NCBI GenBank assembly: GCA_024699125.1
Contig: JAILQE010000012.1
Span: 90,263 to 154,262, forward strand
From: Candidatus Saccharimonadota bacterium
GTDB taxonomy: Bacteria > Patescibacteriota > Saccharimonadia > Saccharimonadales > Saccharimonadaceae
Reading direction: 5' to 3'
DNA length: 64,000 nt
Of this stretch, positions 8,730-17,866 are shown piece by piece. Every line of letters starts with the position of its first letter. The stretch's first letter is position 1. The notes under the pieces were generated by a model. The model was given only the letters and a program-made list of their open reading frames with translations. It searched no databases and was not told the DNA's origin. A program made the position numbers and the translations under genes.

Positions 8730-9986
8730 ATGAAAATCGTTATTGCTACCGCTGTTTATTATCCAATGGCAAACGGCGTGGCTGTATTTGCTTTCAACCT
8801 CGCTTCCGGCATGGCACGCCGCGGCCACGACGTAATGGTGCTCTGTCCTAGCCAAACCGGTAAAGGTCATGTCGAAATTCAAGACGGCGTCAAAGTAGTT
8901 TATTTGAAGTCTAAAAAGATGCATCTCTATGCCGATCAGCTGCACCCGATCCCACCGAAAAAGAAATTGTTTGGCAAGGAATTGCCACACGTTTATTATA
9001 AAAATGGTTTTTGGATTTCGGCTATGCCAGCTCATCAGGTCAAAAAGGCGCTCGACAAGTTTAAGCCAGACATTATTCATAGCCAAGGCGCCGATCCAGT
9101 TGGTCTTGCCGCTATTAGTTATGCGCGCAAACATTGCATTCCGCTAGTTACTACCGAACACAACATGCCAGACGTCTTTACTGGCCCACTTAAGTTGCCA
9201 AAACCAGTTAAGAAGCCAGTTAATGCCCTACTTGCTACTTATTTTGTGAATCACCAAAAGCACAGCGATTACGTAACTATGCCAACCCAACTTGCAATTG
9301 ATGATTTAATCACTGAAAGACGCGAAAAGAAGTTTAAAGCCCCAGTCGAGGCGGTTTCTAATGGTGTGGATTTATCTGCCTTTAAATCTGGCCCGGCCGA
9401 CCCACGCGTGCTCAAAAAATATCATCTGCCAAACGAATATATGCTTTATGTTGGCCGCGTCGACCCCGAAAAACAGCTAACCTACATCATAAAAGCTTTT
9501 GCTAAGGCTCTAAAGGAATCTCCAAATGCCCGTTTTGTAATTGTGGGTGATGGCGTAGACAAGGCTAATCTCGAAAAACTCGCCAAAAAATTGAAACTTG
9601 GCAATTCAATTATTTTCCTTGGCCGCGTATTACCACCAGATGTTTATGATATTTATCGCGGCGGCATGTTCTTTGCGACGGCCAGCGAAATCGAAACTCA
9701 AGGTATTGTTTTGATTGAGGCTGCTGCTACTGGCCTACCACTACTCGCCGTAGATAAGGGCGCCGTAGCCGATATTTGCCGGAACAACGAAAACGGCTTC
9801 CTTTGTCAGCCAAAAGACGTTGACGCTTTGGCTGCTGGAATGGCGAAATTATTCAACGATAAAGATCTTCGCAAAAAGTTTAGTGCCCGTAGCCTTGAGC
9901 TTGCACAAAAGCACGACATAACTAGAACTTTGACTCGTTTCGAAGAGATTTATACCGAAGTTCTTAGTAACGCCAAGAAGAATTAA
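8730..9986 (+). CDS. GT4-family glycosyltransferase
   Basis: The 418-aa protein has two Rossmann domains of GT-B type. The N-terminal acceptor half carries the ANGVAVF glycine loop and KPDIIHSQG. The C-terminal donor half has LYVGRVDPEKQ (about residue 236) and the EIETQGIVLIEA E-x7-E nucleotide-sugar motif (about residue 316). The layout resembles diacylglycerol glucosyltransferases and mannosyltransferases that build glycolipid or cell-surface glycan, but the acceptor is unproven. An extended -10 (TGCTATAAT) overlaps the end of the upstream gene and lies six nt before the ATG, giving it its own leaderless promoter. Its stop overlaps the convergent redoxin stop. Confidence 0.92.
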   Translation: MKIVIATAVYYPMANGVAVFAFNLASGMARRGHDVMVLCPSQTGKGHVEIQDGVKVVYLKSKKMHLYADQLHPIPPKKKLFGKELPHVYYKNGFWISAMPAHQVKKALDKFKPDIIHSQGADPVGLAAISYARKHCIPLVTTEHNMPDVFTGPLKLPKPVKKPVNALLATYFVNHQKHSDYVTMPTQLAIDDLITERREKKFKAPVEAVSNGVDLSAFKSGPADPRVLKKYHLPNEYMLYVGRVDPEKQLTYIIKAFAKALKESPNARFVIVGDGVDKANLEKLAKKLKLGNSIIFLGRVLPPDVYDIYRGGMFFATASEIETQGIVLIEAAATGLPLLAVDKGAVADICRNNENGFLCQPKDVDALAAGMAKLFNDKDLRKKFSARSLELAQKHDITRTLTRFEEIYTEVLSNAKKN

Positions 9987-10192
9987 ATTAGTTTTTCAGC
10001 TTTTAGGGCTTTTTTGATGGCTGGGCGATCAAAGCCCACGATGCGCTGGCCGGCGATTTCGGTAACTGGCACAGCAATAATCTCTGGATCAGTACTGGCG
10101 TCAACTTCTTCAAAATCAACACCTAGGTCTTCAAGCCAATCCATAAGAGCGTGGCAGTATGGGCAAGTTTCGGTTGAATAGACTTTAACCAT
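9983..10192 (-). CDS. Small glutaredoxin/NrdH-like thiol redox protein
   Basis: This 69-aa single-domain thioredoxin-fold protein has the active site TCPYC near residue 10, the cis-proline VPVT motif and GFDRPAIKK at the glutathione/target groove. That fits the glutaredoxin-like NrdH/mycoredoxin group, which reduces disulfides or mixed thiols in the cytoplasm. Its ATG overlaps the stop of the S41 protease gene by one base, so the two are translationally coupled. The reductant is unknown; the thioredoxin-reductase-like gene at 43.6 kb is a possible partner. Confidence 0.9.
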   Translation of the reverse strand: MVKVYSTETCPYCHALMDWLEDLGVDFEEVDASTDPEIIAVPVTEIAGQRIVGFDRPAIKKALKAEKLI

Positions 10193-11385
10193 TAGAGCTC
10201 CTTCGCCTTATCTAGTTGCGGATCTTTCATCGTATTAATATCTTCGTAGGTGCGCAAAACTTCGATATCTGGCGTAATGCCGCCTTTATTGATTGAGCGA
10301 TCTTTTGGCGTGTACCAGCTGGCAATGGTGACTTTGAGCATCGAGCCACTATCAAGATCAAACATTTGTTGAATTACGCCTTTGCCGTAGGTTTTTTCGC
10401 CGAGGATGGTGGCCTTGCCATAATCTTGTAAAGCACCGGCTACAATTTCGGAAGCTGAAGCAGTAGAACCATTAACGAGTACGATGGTTTTCATGTCTTT
10501 AAGCAAAGCCCTGCCAAAGTATGATGCAACTTTGGTGGTGCCAAAATGCATAGATTTTTGAATTAGGATATCTTGATTTTCAATCCAGAGGCTGAGAAGA
10601 TCTTGTGCAGCTGACACATAACCACCACCATTGTCGCGAAGATCCAAAATCACTTTATTAATTCCCTTGCTGGCAAACTCTTTCGCAAAATCATAAACCA
10701 TCGTACCAGTATCGCTATCAAAGCGCGTAACAGTAACGATTGCAGTGCTACCTTCATAGTTGACGTAGGCCGAAACGTTGTTAATGGTTTCGCGAATCAT
10801 CGTAAAGGAAAGCTCTTTGCCTTCGCGCACAACCGTAAGTTTAACTTCGGTGCCGGTTTCACCACGTACTTTATTGGCAATTTCTTCAGTTGAGAGAGTG
10901 TAGACTTCTTCGTCGTCGACTTTGTAAATAATATCACCTGCCATGATGCCGGCTTTTCTAGCTGGGTTGTCTGGAAGAGTGCGGATTACACGTACGTAAC
11001 CATCACGCAGACCCATTTCGATGCCAACACCAGAACCAACAGCGCCATGCAAATTGTCAAGGAAGGCTGACGTTTCTTCGCTATCCATGTAGGTGGTATA
11101 AATATCGCCAAGTGCAGCAGTGAGGCCTTTTTTGGCACCTTCAATAACATCTTTATCATCAATTACGCCGTCATAATTATCGGCAAGCGTTTCGTAAACT
11201 TCATCGAGTGCAGACCAATCGACTTTGTGAGAATTACTTTTGATACCAAGGTATGGCGCAAAACCACCAAACCAATCTTTACCAAAAATACCAAGCACCA
11301 CACCGGCCACAGCGATAACGCCACCGATGATAATTGCGGTACTTAAATTAACTTTCTTTTGTTGCCAATTAGTCTTGTTGCTCAT
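10192..11385 (-). CDS. S41-family C-terminal processing peptidase with PDZ domain (CtpA-like)
   Basis: The 397-aa protein has an N-terminal membrane anchor (about residues 15-33), a PDZ domain (VGIEMGLRDGYVRV, about 118-200) and an S41 serine protease domain. The catalytic dyad is visible as the serine in NGSTASASEIVAGAL and the lysine in GEKTYGKG. Such proteases act outside the membrane, trimming or degrading cell-envelope proteins and in several bacteria regulating peptidoglycan hydrolases. It follows the CHAP hydrolase and ftsEX genes, which suggests, as an inference, that it controls wall-hydrolase activity. TAAAAT lies six nt upstream of the ATG, giving a leaderless mRNA. Confidence 0.93.
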   Translation of the reverse strand: MSNKTNWQQKKVNLSTAIIIGGVIAVAGVVLGIFGKDWFGGFAPYLGIKSNSHKVDWSALDEVYETLADNYDGVIDDKDVIEGAKKGLTAALGDIYTTYMDSEETSAFLDNLHGAVGSGVGIEMGLRDGYVRVIRTLPDNPARKAGIMAGDIIYKVDDEEVYTLSTEEIANKVRGETGTEVKLTVVREGKELSFTMIRETINNVSAYVNYEGSTAIVTVTRFDSDTGTMVYDFAKEFASKGINKVILDLRDNGGGYVSAAQDLLSLWIENQDILIQKSMHFGTTKVASYFGRALLKDMKTIVLVNGSTASASEIVAGALQDYGKATILGEKTYGKGVIQQMFDLDSGSMLKVTIASWYTPKDRSINKGGITPDIEVLRTYEDINTMKDPQLDKAKEL

Positions 11386-11410
11386 TATTCAATTTTAGCA
11401 CAAAACTATT

Positions 11411-12604
11411 TTATTCTAAATGAATGAATTTGTATTGCCAGAGCTCGTTTGCAGAGATGCGGCGCGAACCAAAGTCGCCATAATGATATTTGCCAGAATA
11501 AAGTTGAGTGGCGTAGGCGTTGTTATACTCGGTGACGTTGATTGAGCCGTCAGCGTTGACGCCTTCAACCCAGAATACGTGGCCCCAAGCGCCACCGTCG
11601 GCTTGGCCAATGGTGTCTGCGGCCGGAGTGCTATCTACGCGATAACCTTGATAGCGAGCGACGTCGTCCCAGCTGTAGGCATTACCCCAAGCAAGACTTA
11701 GGCCAAAGCGTTCATATGCTTTCCAGCCTACGTAACTTACACATTCGCATACGAGACCACCGATTTTGTGCCAACCGTTGAAATCTTCCCAGTAAGTGAC
11801 GTAGTCATCTTGACGATGCGGACAATCGTTTTGCCATGGATAAGTGTTGTCGCCGGTGAACGAGCTACCACGATAAAGCTCTGGGTGAGCTTCTTGTTCA
11901 CGACGTTCAGCTTCGAGTTTGGCGGCCTTAGCCTCTTCGGCAACTTGCGCATATGCCTCTGCATCATTTTGGTATTTATTAACTAATTCTTGTTGCTCAG
12001 CACGAGCGGTGGCCAGATCGTTTCTGGCAGCTTTTTGTTCAGCAAGCAAACGCTTGACACTTTCACGGTCTTCTTCGAGTTTTTCTTTGGCTTCTTTGAT
12101 TGAGGCGGCCGATACGGTGATTTGTTTTTTGGCGGCTTCTTCACGAGCTTGCTTTTCGGCGAGGTCAGAAATTGAGCTAGAGCCCGCTAAAATACGAATT
12201 GGTTCACTATCGCTACTGAAGTGCATCTTGGCAAGTAGTGCAGCAAGGGCACGCTGCTCGGCTAGGAGTTTAGTTTCGGCGTCTTTGATTTGGTGATTTA
12301 ACTCTGCAACTTCGGCCTCAGTAGTGGCGATTTCGGATTCCTTAATAGCAATTTGCACGTTTAATTCTTGAACTTTAATCTGATAAAGGTTGGCCGTTTG
12401 GCTAGCATAGTTTGCGTCTTCAATAGCTTTTTGCTCAGCCTGCGCAGCTTCGACACATTCTTCACTGGCAGCACAAGCGCGCGAAAGAGTATGGGCCTCA
12501 TTGCTCCTAGCCCCGATAAAGATTATAGACAAAGCGAGTACTGCCACTAACGTAGACGTTATGGGAAAAATTTTGGACTTTTTATTTTTGGGCAGTATTA
12601 CCAT
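11411..12604 (-). CDS. PcsB-like peptidoglycan hydrolase: coiled coil plus CHAP domain
   Basis: The 397-aa protein has an N-terminal membrane/signal segment, a long Glu/Ala-rich coiled coil (about residues 30-240) and a C-terminal CHAP amidase domain. The catalytic cysteine is in CECVSYVGWKAY and the histidine in GAWGHVFWVEG. The architecture matches PcsB/CwlO-type hydrolases that are activated by FtsEX through the coiled coil to split septal peptidoglycan, and ftsX-ftsE lie immediately upstream. The ORF track starts at a TTG (12631). I choose ATG 12604 because an extended -10 (TGTTACTAT) ends six nt before it, as in other leaderless genes here, and the hydrophobic segment follows directly. 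Confidence 0.9.
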   Translation of the reverse strand: MVILPKNKKSKIFPITSTLVAVLALSIIFIGARSNEAHTLSRACAASEECVEAAQAEQKAIEDANYASQTANLYQIKVQELNVQIAIKESEIATTEAEVAELNHQIKDAETKLLAEQRALAALLAKMHFSSDSEPIRILAGSSSISDLAEKQAREEAAKKQITVSAASIKEAKEKLEEDRESVKRLLAEQKAARNDLATARAEQQELVNKYQNDAEAYAQVAEEAKAAKLEAERREQEAHPELYRGSSFTGDNTYPWQNDCPHRQDDYVTYWEDFNGWHKIGGLVCECVSYVGWKAYERFGLSLAWGNAYSWDDVARYQGYRVDSTPAADTIGQADGGAWGHVFWVEGVNADGSINVTEYNNAYATQLYSGKYHYGDFGSRRISANELWQYKFIHLE

Positions 12605-12642
12605 AAATCCATAGTAACACAAAAAGCGCAATCTGTAAATAC

Positions 12643-13680
12643 TTACGCTTTGTGCATATAGCGAGAAATAGCTAGGCGAGCCGAAATGCGGCCAATCACC
12701 ACGCCCATGCCAATAAAAATGAATACCACGAATACTAATTTGCTTGATTCTAGCACGCCGACGATATTATCAATGCTAATACCATAGTTCCTGAGATTTG
12801 GTGCAAGCACTTCAAAGATTGCGTAGCTGGCGGCAGCCGAAATGATACCGGCAATCAGGCCACAGATTTCTGCTTCTACGATGAATGGGCCACGGATAAA
12901 GCCTTTGTCGGCACCCACAAGTTTCATCATATAGATTTCTTCACGACGGCTAAAGATCGCCATCCTAACCGTGCTAAAAATTACGAGAATTGATACCGTA
13001 AGGAAGATGACACCAAGAATGATGCCAGCCGCGCGGGCGATGTTGGCCCACGAGGTAATGGTGGCGATTTCAGTTTGGTTAACATCGTAGGTCGGAAGTT
13101 CTTTGGTATCGAGGAATTTTTGGAAAGTTTCATCTTCGTTAACAATCTTTTTGATACTATCGAGGTTTTCAATGTCATGAACCTTGATGCGCATCGTAGA
13201 TTGCAATTGTTCGTTGATAAGGATATTCCTCATTTCGTCGTCGAGAATATCAATAATGCCCTGTTCGCCGGCGTTTTCGGCTACGAGTTTTTCGTATTCT
13301 TCCTCTGAAGTAGAGGTCTCGACGGATTTAATGTTTGGATCAGCAGAAATAATCGTGGTGAGTTTTTCGAGATTACGCTCGGATGTGCCAGGTTTGAGAT
13401 AAATCGTAATATCGATTTTGTCGCGCATTACGTCAGCGGTGTTTGACAAAATCACACTCGCCACCACTGTGATAAACAGAATAATGAGCGTGAGCGACAT
13501 CACGATAGCCGAAGCAGTAGAAAGCCAGAAGTTGCGCGCGAAACCACGAGCACCGTATTTAATAATGCGGCTTTGCTCGCGCACCAAATGGTGGTTCTGC
13601 AATTTGCGCATGGTGCGCAGACTTTTCTTTGCAGATTTTTTGAGCGCTTTTTCGTCGTTAATCGTGTTTTGTTTCTTCAT
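12643..13680 (-). CDS. ftsX: Cell division permease FtsX
   Basis: The 345-aa membrane protein has one TM near residues 55-80, an extracellular domain of about 130 residues and three C-terminal TM segments within an FtsX/MacB permease domain (ILVIFSTVRMAIFSRREEI loop). FtsX pairs with the ATPase FtsE to transmit conformational change across the membrane to wall hydrolases during division. Its ATG overlaps the ftsE stop (TAATG), and the CHAP coiled-coil hydrolase follows, the classic FtsEX-PcsB arrangement. The N-terminal 45 residues are cytosolic and strongly basic. Confidence 0.95.
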   Translation of the reverse strand: MKKQNTINDEKALKKSAKKSLRTMRKLQNHHLVREQSRIIKYGARGFARNFWLSTASAIVMSLTLIILFITVVASVILSNTADVMRDKIDITIYLKPGTSERNLEKLTTIISADPNIKSVETSTSEEEYEKLVAENAGEQGIIDILDDEMRNILINEQLQSTMRIKVHDIENLDSIKKIVNEDETFQKFLDTKELPTYDVNQTEIATITSWANIARAAGIILGVIFLTVSILVIFSTVRMAIFSRREEIYMMKLVGADKGFIRGPFIVEAEICGLIAGIISAAASYAIFEVLAPNLRNYGISIDNIVGVLESSKLVFVVFIFIGMGVVIGRISARLAISRYMHKA

Positions 13681-14444
13681 TAGATTACCTTCGGTTGTTT
13701 CTTAAGTGCATGTCCTGGAGTTTGGAGAGTGCGCTGCGGTGGTTGCGCTGGTGTAGCATCAAGTTTGTAAATACCGTTGATCTTTTGGTCGTTCACGATG
13801 CGACCATCCTTTAGTGTAATCACGCGCTTTTGCAAATTATTGACGATGCTTTCGTTGTGGGTAGTGACTAGAATCGTGGTGCCAAAATCATTAATCTTTT
13901 TAAGCAGATTGATGATTTCTTCGGTAGTGAGCTTATCGAGGTTCGCAGTAGGCTCATCGGCAATTAGAATCTTTGGCTGGCGTGCCACGGAACGCGCGAT
14001 TGACACACGTTGTTGCTGGCCGCCGGCAAGTTGATTCGGGAATTTCTTGGCTTGGTCAAGCAGCCCCACGAGCTCGAGCACCTTTGGCACGGTGTTACGA
14101 ATTTCGCGTCCGCTCATGCCGGCAATTTCAAGGGCCAAAGCCACGTTTTCATAAACAGTACGGCGAGGTAAAAGTTTGAAGTCTTGAAAAACTACACCAA
14201 GGCGGCGACGATAATTTGGAATATTGCGTTTTTTGACGTAGTCGAGGTCGATACCGCCGATGATGATTTTGCCAGAGTCTGGGTTTTCTTCCTTGGTGAT
14301 CATTTTCATCAAGGTAGATTTACCAGCACCAGATTTACCAACGAGAAAGACGAATTCGTTTGGCTCGATATGGAGAGATACGCTGTCGAGCGCTGGATGC
14401 GCATCGCCAGGATACGTTTTGGTCACATTATCAAGCAATATCAT
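13680..14444 (-). CDS. ftsE: Cell division ATP-binding protein FtsE
   Basis: This ABC ATPase has Walker A GKSGAGKST, Q-loop VVFQDFKLL, signature LAGGQQQRVSIARS, Walker B ILIADEPTANLD and the H-switch TTHN. Residues 1-220 form the nucleotide-binding domain. A Pro/Gln-rich tail of about 35 residues is extra. The ORF track begins at 14480, but MILLDNVTKTYPG at 14444 is the normal FtsE start and lies seven nt after the extended -10 TGCTATTAT, so I place the start there. It forms an operon with ftsX. Confidence 0.95.
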   Translation of the reverse strand: MILLDNVTKTYPGDAHPALDSVSLHIEPNEFVFLVGKSGAGKSTLMKMITKEENPDSGKIIIGGIDLDYVKKRNIPNYRRRLGVVFQDFKLLPRRTVYENVALALEIAGMSGREIRNTVPKVLELVGLLDQAKKFPNQLAGGQQQRVSIARSVARQPKILIADEPTANLDKLTTEEIINLLKKINDFGTTILVTTHNESIVNNLQKRVITLKDGRIVNDQKINGIYKLDATPAQPPQRTLQTPGHALKKQPKVI

Positions 14445-14483
14445 ACTATATATAATAGCATAAGCGTGACCGGTATGCAAATT

Positions 14484-16859
14484 TTAGGCAATTTTTTCGA
14501 GCTCATCCATGATGGCTTGAATCTCGGCCGCCTCGAGAGTTTTGGTGCGGTCCGCAAATTCAAGATGGAAGCTAAGGCTTGGGATAGCCTTTTCGTCGGC
14601 TTGGTAAATTGAAGTTGGTTCGATGCTGTATACGAGGTCGCGTTTTATGAGTTTGTCTTCGAGTTTTTTGAACACGGTTTCGTAGCTATCGCTGGTGGTA
14701 ATGGTAATGTCGCGCGAGACGGTTGGGAACTCGCTGATTTCGCCAGCTACTTTTTTCAAGGTTGCAAACTTTACGAGCTGGTCAAGACTGATTTCGAAGG
14801 CGGCCACGCCGCGTGGAAGTTTGAGCTTAGAAAGAGCACTAAATTTGATTTCGCCAATCACACCAATTAAGGTGTCGTCTACGTAAACACCGGCGCTACG
14901 CTTTGATTCATAGTAGGTTTCGTAACCTTCTTTGGCTGGTTTATAAGCTTTGAAGGTGAGTTTAATGCCGAGTTTCTTAGCGAGTTCTTCGAGATATTTT
15001 TTGGCGAGATAATATTTGGTGTTTTCAGTATTATCAACCACGACCATCGCAAGATTGTTGTTGGCGTACGGGACGTTATCTTCGTCGACACCATCAGAAC
15101 GGAGGAACACTTGGTTCATTTCAAACAAAGCAAAGCTAGAATGTTTGGCCTTCAGGTTTTCGTAGGATTTTACGAGTAATGACGGCACGATTTGCTGGCG
15201 GAGATATTGTAGATCCGGAGAAATAGAGTTCACGAGGCGGTAAGAGTTATGAATATCCTGGCCGACTTTTTGCAAAAGATCGCCGTGCACAAAGGTATAG
15301 GTTAGAAGCTCGTTCGCGCCGGCAAGGCTGAAGAAGTTGCGAATTTGAGACTTCAAGGACACGAGTTTGTTTTTCTCGGCCGTGGCATGAAGAGGCAAAA
15401 CTGGCGCGATGTTATCGTAGCCGTTTAGGCGGCCGATTTCTTCGATGATATCTTCCTTAATATGAATGTCGGTACGCCAAGCTGGAGCGGTGACGGTAAG
15501 GTTATTGCCACTGACTTCAACTTTGAATTCGACGTTTTCGAGTGTGCTGACGATTTCGGCCAAAATATAGTTGGTACCAAGCAAATTGTTGATTTCGTCT
15601 GTTGTAATTTTTACAACATTTTCCTCTTTCTTGTAACCAGAATCGATGACTTCGGAGATTTCAAAGCCTTCTTTTAGCATTTCAGCGCATTTCAAAGCCA
15701 CAGCCAAGGTTTGGTAGGCTGGTTGGCCTTTGGTAAAGCGGGTAATGGCTTCAGAGAAAATGCCGTGCGCCATTTGAGTTTTGCGCAAGTTAAACAAGCT
15801 AAATGTAGCGGATTCGATGATGACGTTTTTGGTGTTTTCGTCGATCATAGTGGACTTGCCGCCCATTGCGCCGGCGAGAGCCACTGGCACGTCGTTGCTA
15901 GTAATTACGATATCGGTATCAACCAAGGCGGCTTCGGTGTCGTCGAGCAAAGTGAGTTTTTCACCTTTCTTAGCTAGGCGTACGCCAACTTTTGGCTCGG
16001 TCGTGCCGCCCACGGCGAGAAACTTATCGTAGTCGAACGCGTGAAGTGGTTGGCCGGTTAGAAGCATCAAATAATTAGTGGCGTCTACGATTGGATCAAC
16101 TGGGCGCATGCCAGCTTTGGCTAGCATGGTATCTTGGAGAGTCAAATATTTTTTCTTGAGCTCGCCATGTTTTTTGAGAACCACGGCTGAGTAGCGTGGA
16201 CAGATGGCGGAATCGGCGACATTCACGCCGAGTTTTTTAAAGTCGGCATCTTCAATGGCTGGCTCGGAAACAAATTTTTCACCTAAAACGCCTGCAACTT
16301 CGCGAGCAAAGCCAAGCACGCCGAAGCAGTCTGGGCGATGAGTCAAAGATTTGTTTTCAATATCGAGAATTACGTCGTTTAATTCGAAAATATCAGCGAG
16401 CTTGTCGCCTGGCTTGGCGATTTCTGGGTCGATTTCGACAATCGTAGAATGGTCGGTAGTGAAGTCGAGTTCATCAGCACCAGCAAGCATACCGCATGAA
16501 TCGTATTTATTTAGCATTTTGCGTTTGCCGATCACAAATGGAGCGTCTTCATGAACGCTGGCAGGCACGATAGCGCCTGGAGCAACCCAAGCCGCAAGCA
16601 TGCCGGCATGTACGTTTGGCGCGCCACACACAACTTGCGTTAGTTCTTTGGCGCCAGTGTCGATTTGGCAAAGATGAAGATGAGTTTCTGGGATAGCTTC
16701 ACATTCTACAACCTTTACTACAAAGATGTTGTCGTATTTTTTACTTTCGTCGATGATTTCTTCGATTTCAACCAGGCGCGAGTCAATTAATTTTTCGAGC
16801 GCGGCGTTATCAACGTCAATTTTGACATATTTCTTGAGCCAATTTAACGAGATTTTCAT
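14484..16859 (-). CDS. pheT: Phenylalanyl-tRNA synthetase beta subunit
   Basis: The 791-aa protein has the full domain set. The N-terminal MKISLNWLKKYV and EMAP-like tRNA-binding OB domain (about 40-150, VVCGAPNV) are followed by the B3/B4 editing region, the B5 domain and the C-terminal ferredoxin-fold anticodon-binding domain (FPTVSRDITI onward). It forms the alpha2-beta2 enzyme with PheS. The start codon lies one base after the pheS stop (TAATATG), so the pair is translationally coupled. Confidence 0.97.
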   Translation of the reverse strand: MKISLNWLKKYVKIDVDNAALEKLIDSRLVEIEEIIDESKKYDNIFVVKVVECEAIPETHLHLCQIDTGAKELTQVVCGAPNVHAGMLAAWVAPGAIVPASVHEDAPFVIGKRKMLNKYDSCGMLAGADELDFTTDHSTIVEIDPEIAKPGDKLADIFELNDVILDIENKSLTHRPDCFGVLGFAREVAGVLGEKFVSEPAIEDADFKKLGVNVADSAICPRYSAVVLKKHGELKKKYLTLQDTMLAKAGMRPVDPIVDATNYLMLLTGQPLHAFDYDKFLAVGGTTEPKVGVRLAKKGEKLTLLDDTEAALVDTDIVITSNDVPVALAGAMGGKSTMIDENTKNVIIESATFSLFNLRKTQMAHGIFSEAITRFTKGQPAYQTLAVALKCAEMLKEGFEISEVIDSGYKKEENVVKITTDEINNLLGTNYILAEIVSTLENVEFKVEVSGNNLTVTAPAWRTDIHIKEDIIEEIGRLNGYDNIAPVLPLHATAEKNKLVSLKSQIRNFFSLAGANELLTYTFVHGDLLQKVGQDIHNSYRLVNSISPDLQYLRQQIVPSLLVKSYENLKAKHSSFALFEMNQVFLRSDGVDEDNVPYANNNLAMVVVDNTENTKYYLAKKYLEELAKKLGIKLTFKAYKPAKEGYETYYESKRSAGVYVDDTLIGVIGEIKFSALSKLKLPRGVAAFEISLDQLVKFATLKKVAGEISEFPTVSRDITITTSDSYETVFKKLEDKLIKRDLVYSIEPTSIYQADEKAIPSLSFHLEFADRTKTLEAAEIQAIMDELEKIA

Positions 16860-16860
16860 A

Positions 16861-17817
16861 TTAAAACTCCTTCAAGAAATTAAGTTTGCCAGATTCAAAG
16901 TAGCGGACGTCCTTCAGGCCGTAGCGAAGCATCACTAAGCGGTCGATGCCACCACCCCAGGCAAAGCCGTGGTAGACGGTTGGGTCGATTCCGGCCATTT
17001 TAAGTACATTTGGATGAATCATGCCGCAGCCAAGCATCTCGATAAATTCGCCTTTTTTGCCGCCAAGGGTTTTTGGCTTTTCGATTTTGAATTCGAGCGA
17101 TGGTTCGGTGAATGGGAAGTAACCAGGCTGAGTTGAAATGTCGAGCTTTTGCTCGTAGTATTTTTCGAAGAATTCACGAAGGATGCCGAGCATGTTGCCG
17201 AGGGTACAATCTTTTGAAACATACACGCCTTCGCACTGGTAGAAAGTGTGTTCGTGGGTGGCGTCGACGTCTTCATTGCGGAACACGCGGCCTGGCACCA
17301 CGACGGCGATGTTTTTGCCCTGCTCAAGATTCTTTTTGTAGGCTTTGAGCACGCGGTGTTGCATGGTGGAAGTGTGGGCTGGCGGAATGTAGCCCTCTTC
17401 GGTGCGGAAAGTATCGTAACCATCGCGAGCTGGATGGCCTTTAGAGAAATTCAAACTATCGAACATATGAAATTCATCATCGAGCTGGCGTGGTTCAACC
17501 ACATCAAAGCCCATCATCTGGTAGATTTCAACGACGCGGTCAAGCTCAGTCATGAGCGGGTGCTTTGAGCCATTTTCGGATGGCAAAAACACTGGCAGTG
17601 GCTGATTTGGCGCAGTTGGCGCGGTAATATCGATTGGAGTAACATCTTGCTCTAAAGCGGCCTCTTCAGCGGCTTTGATTTTGTCCAAGATCTCCTGTTT
17701 TTTGAGATTGATTTTGCGACCAAATTCGGCCCGTTCCGCTGGCGGGACGTCTTTGATTTTCGCATATTCAGCGCCAAGCGCTTTGAGCTCGGCTTTTAAT
17801 TGTTCGAGAGTTTGCAT
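16861..17817 (-). CDS. pheS: Phenylalanyl-tRNA synthetase alpha subunit
   Basis: The 318-aa class II synthetase catalytic subunit has motif 2 as GRVFRNEDVDATHEHTFYQ and motif 3 as GGGIDRLVMLRYG. The N-terminal coiled coil that contacts tRNA (about residues 1-75) is short but present. It is slightly shorter than typical PheS (327-350 aa). TATAAT lies six nt before the ATG, so the pheST mRNA should be leaderless. Confidence 0.97.
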   Translation of the reverse strand: MQTLEQLKAELKALGAEYAKIKDVPPAERAEFGRKINLKKQEILDKIKAAEEAALEQDVTPIDITAPTAPNQPLPVFLPSENGSKHPLMTELDRVVEIYQMMGFDVVEPRQLDDEFHMFDSLNFSKGHPARDGYDTFRTEEGYIPPAHTSTMQHRVLKAYKKNLEQGKNIAVVVPGRVFRNEDVDATHEHTFYQCEGVYVSKDCTLGNMLGILREFFEKYYEQKLDISTQPGYFPFTEPSLEFKIEKPKTLGGKKGEFIEMLGCGMIHPNVLKMAGIDPTVYHGFAWGGGIDRLVMLRYGLKDVRYFESGKLNFLKEF

Positions 17818-17866
17818 AAAAATATTATAACACTTTTACAAGATACGCGCGAGAATTTTAAGCGGC

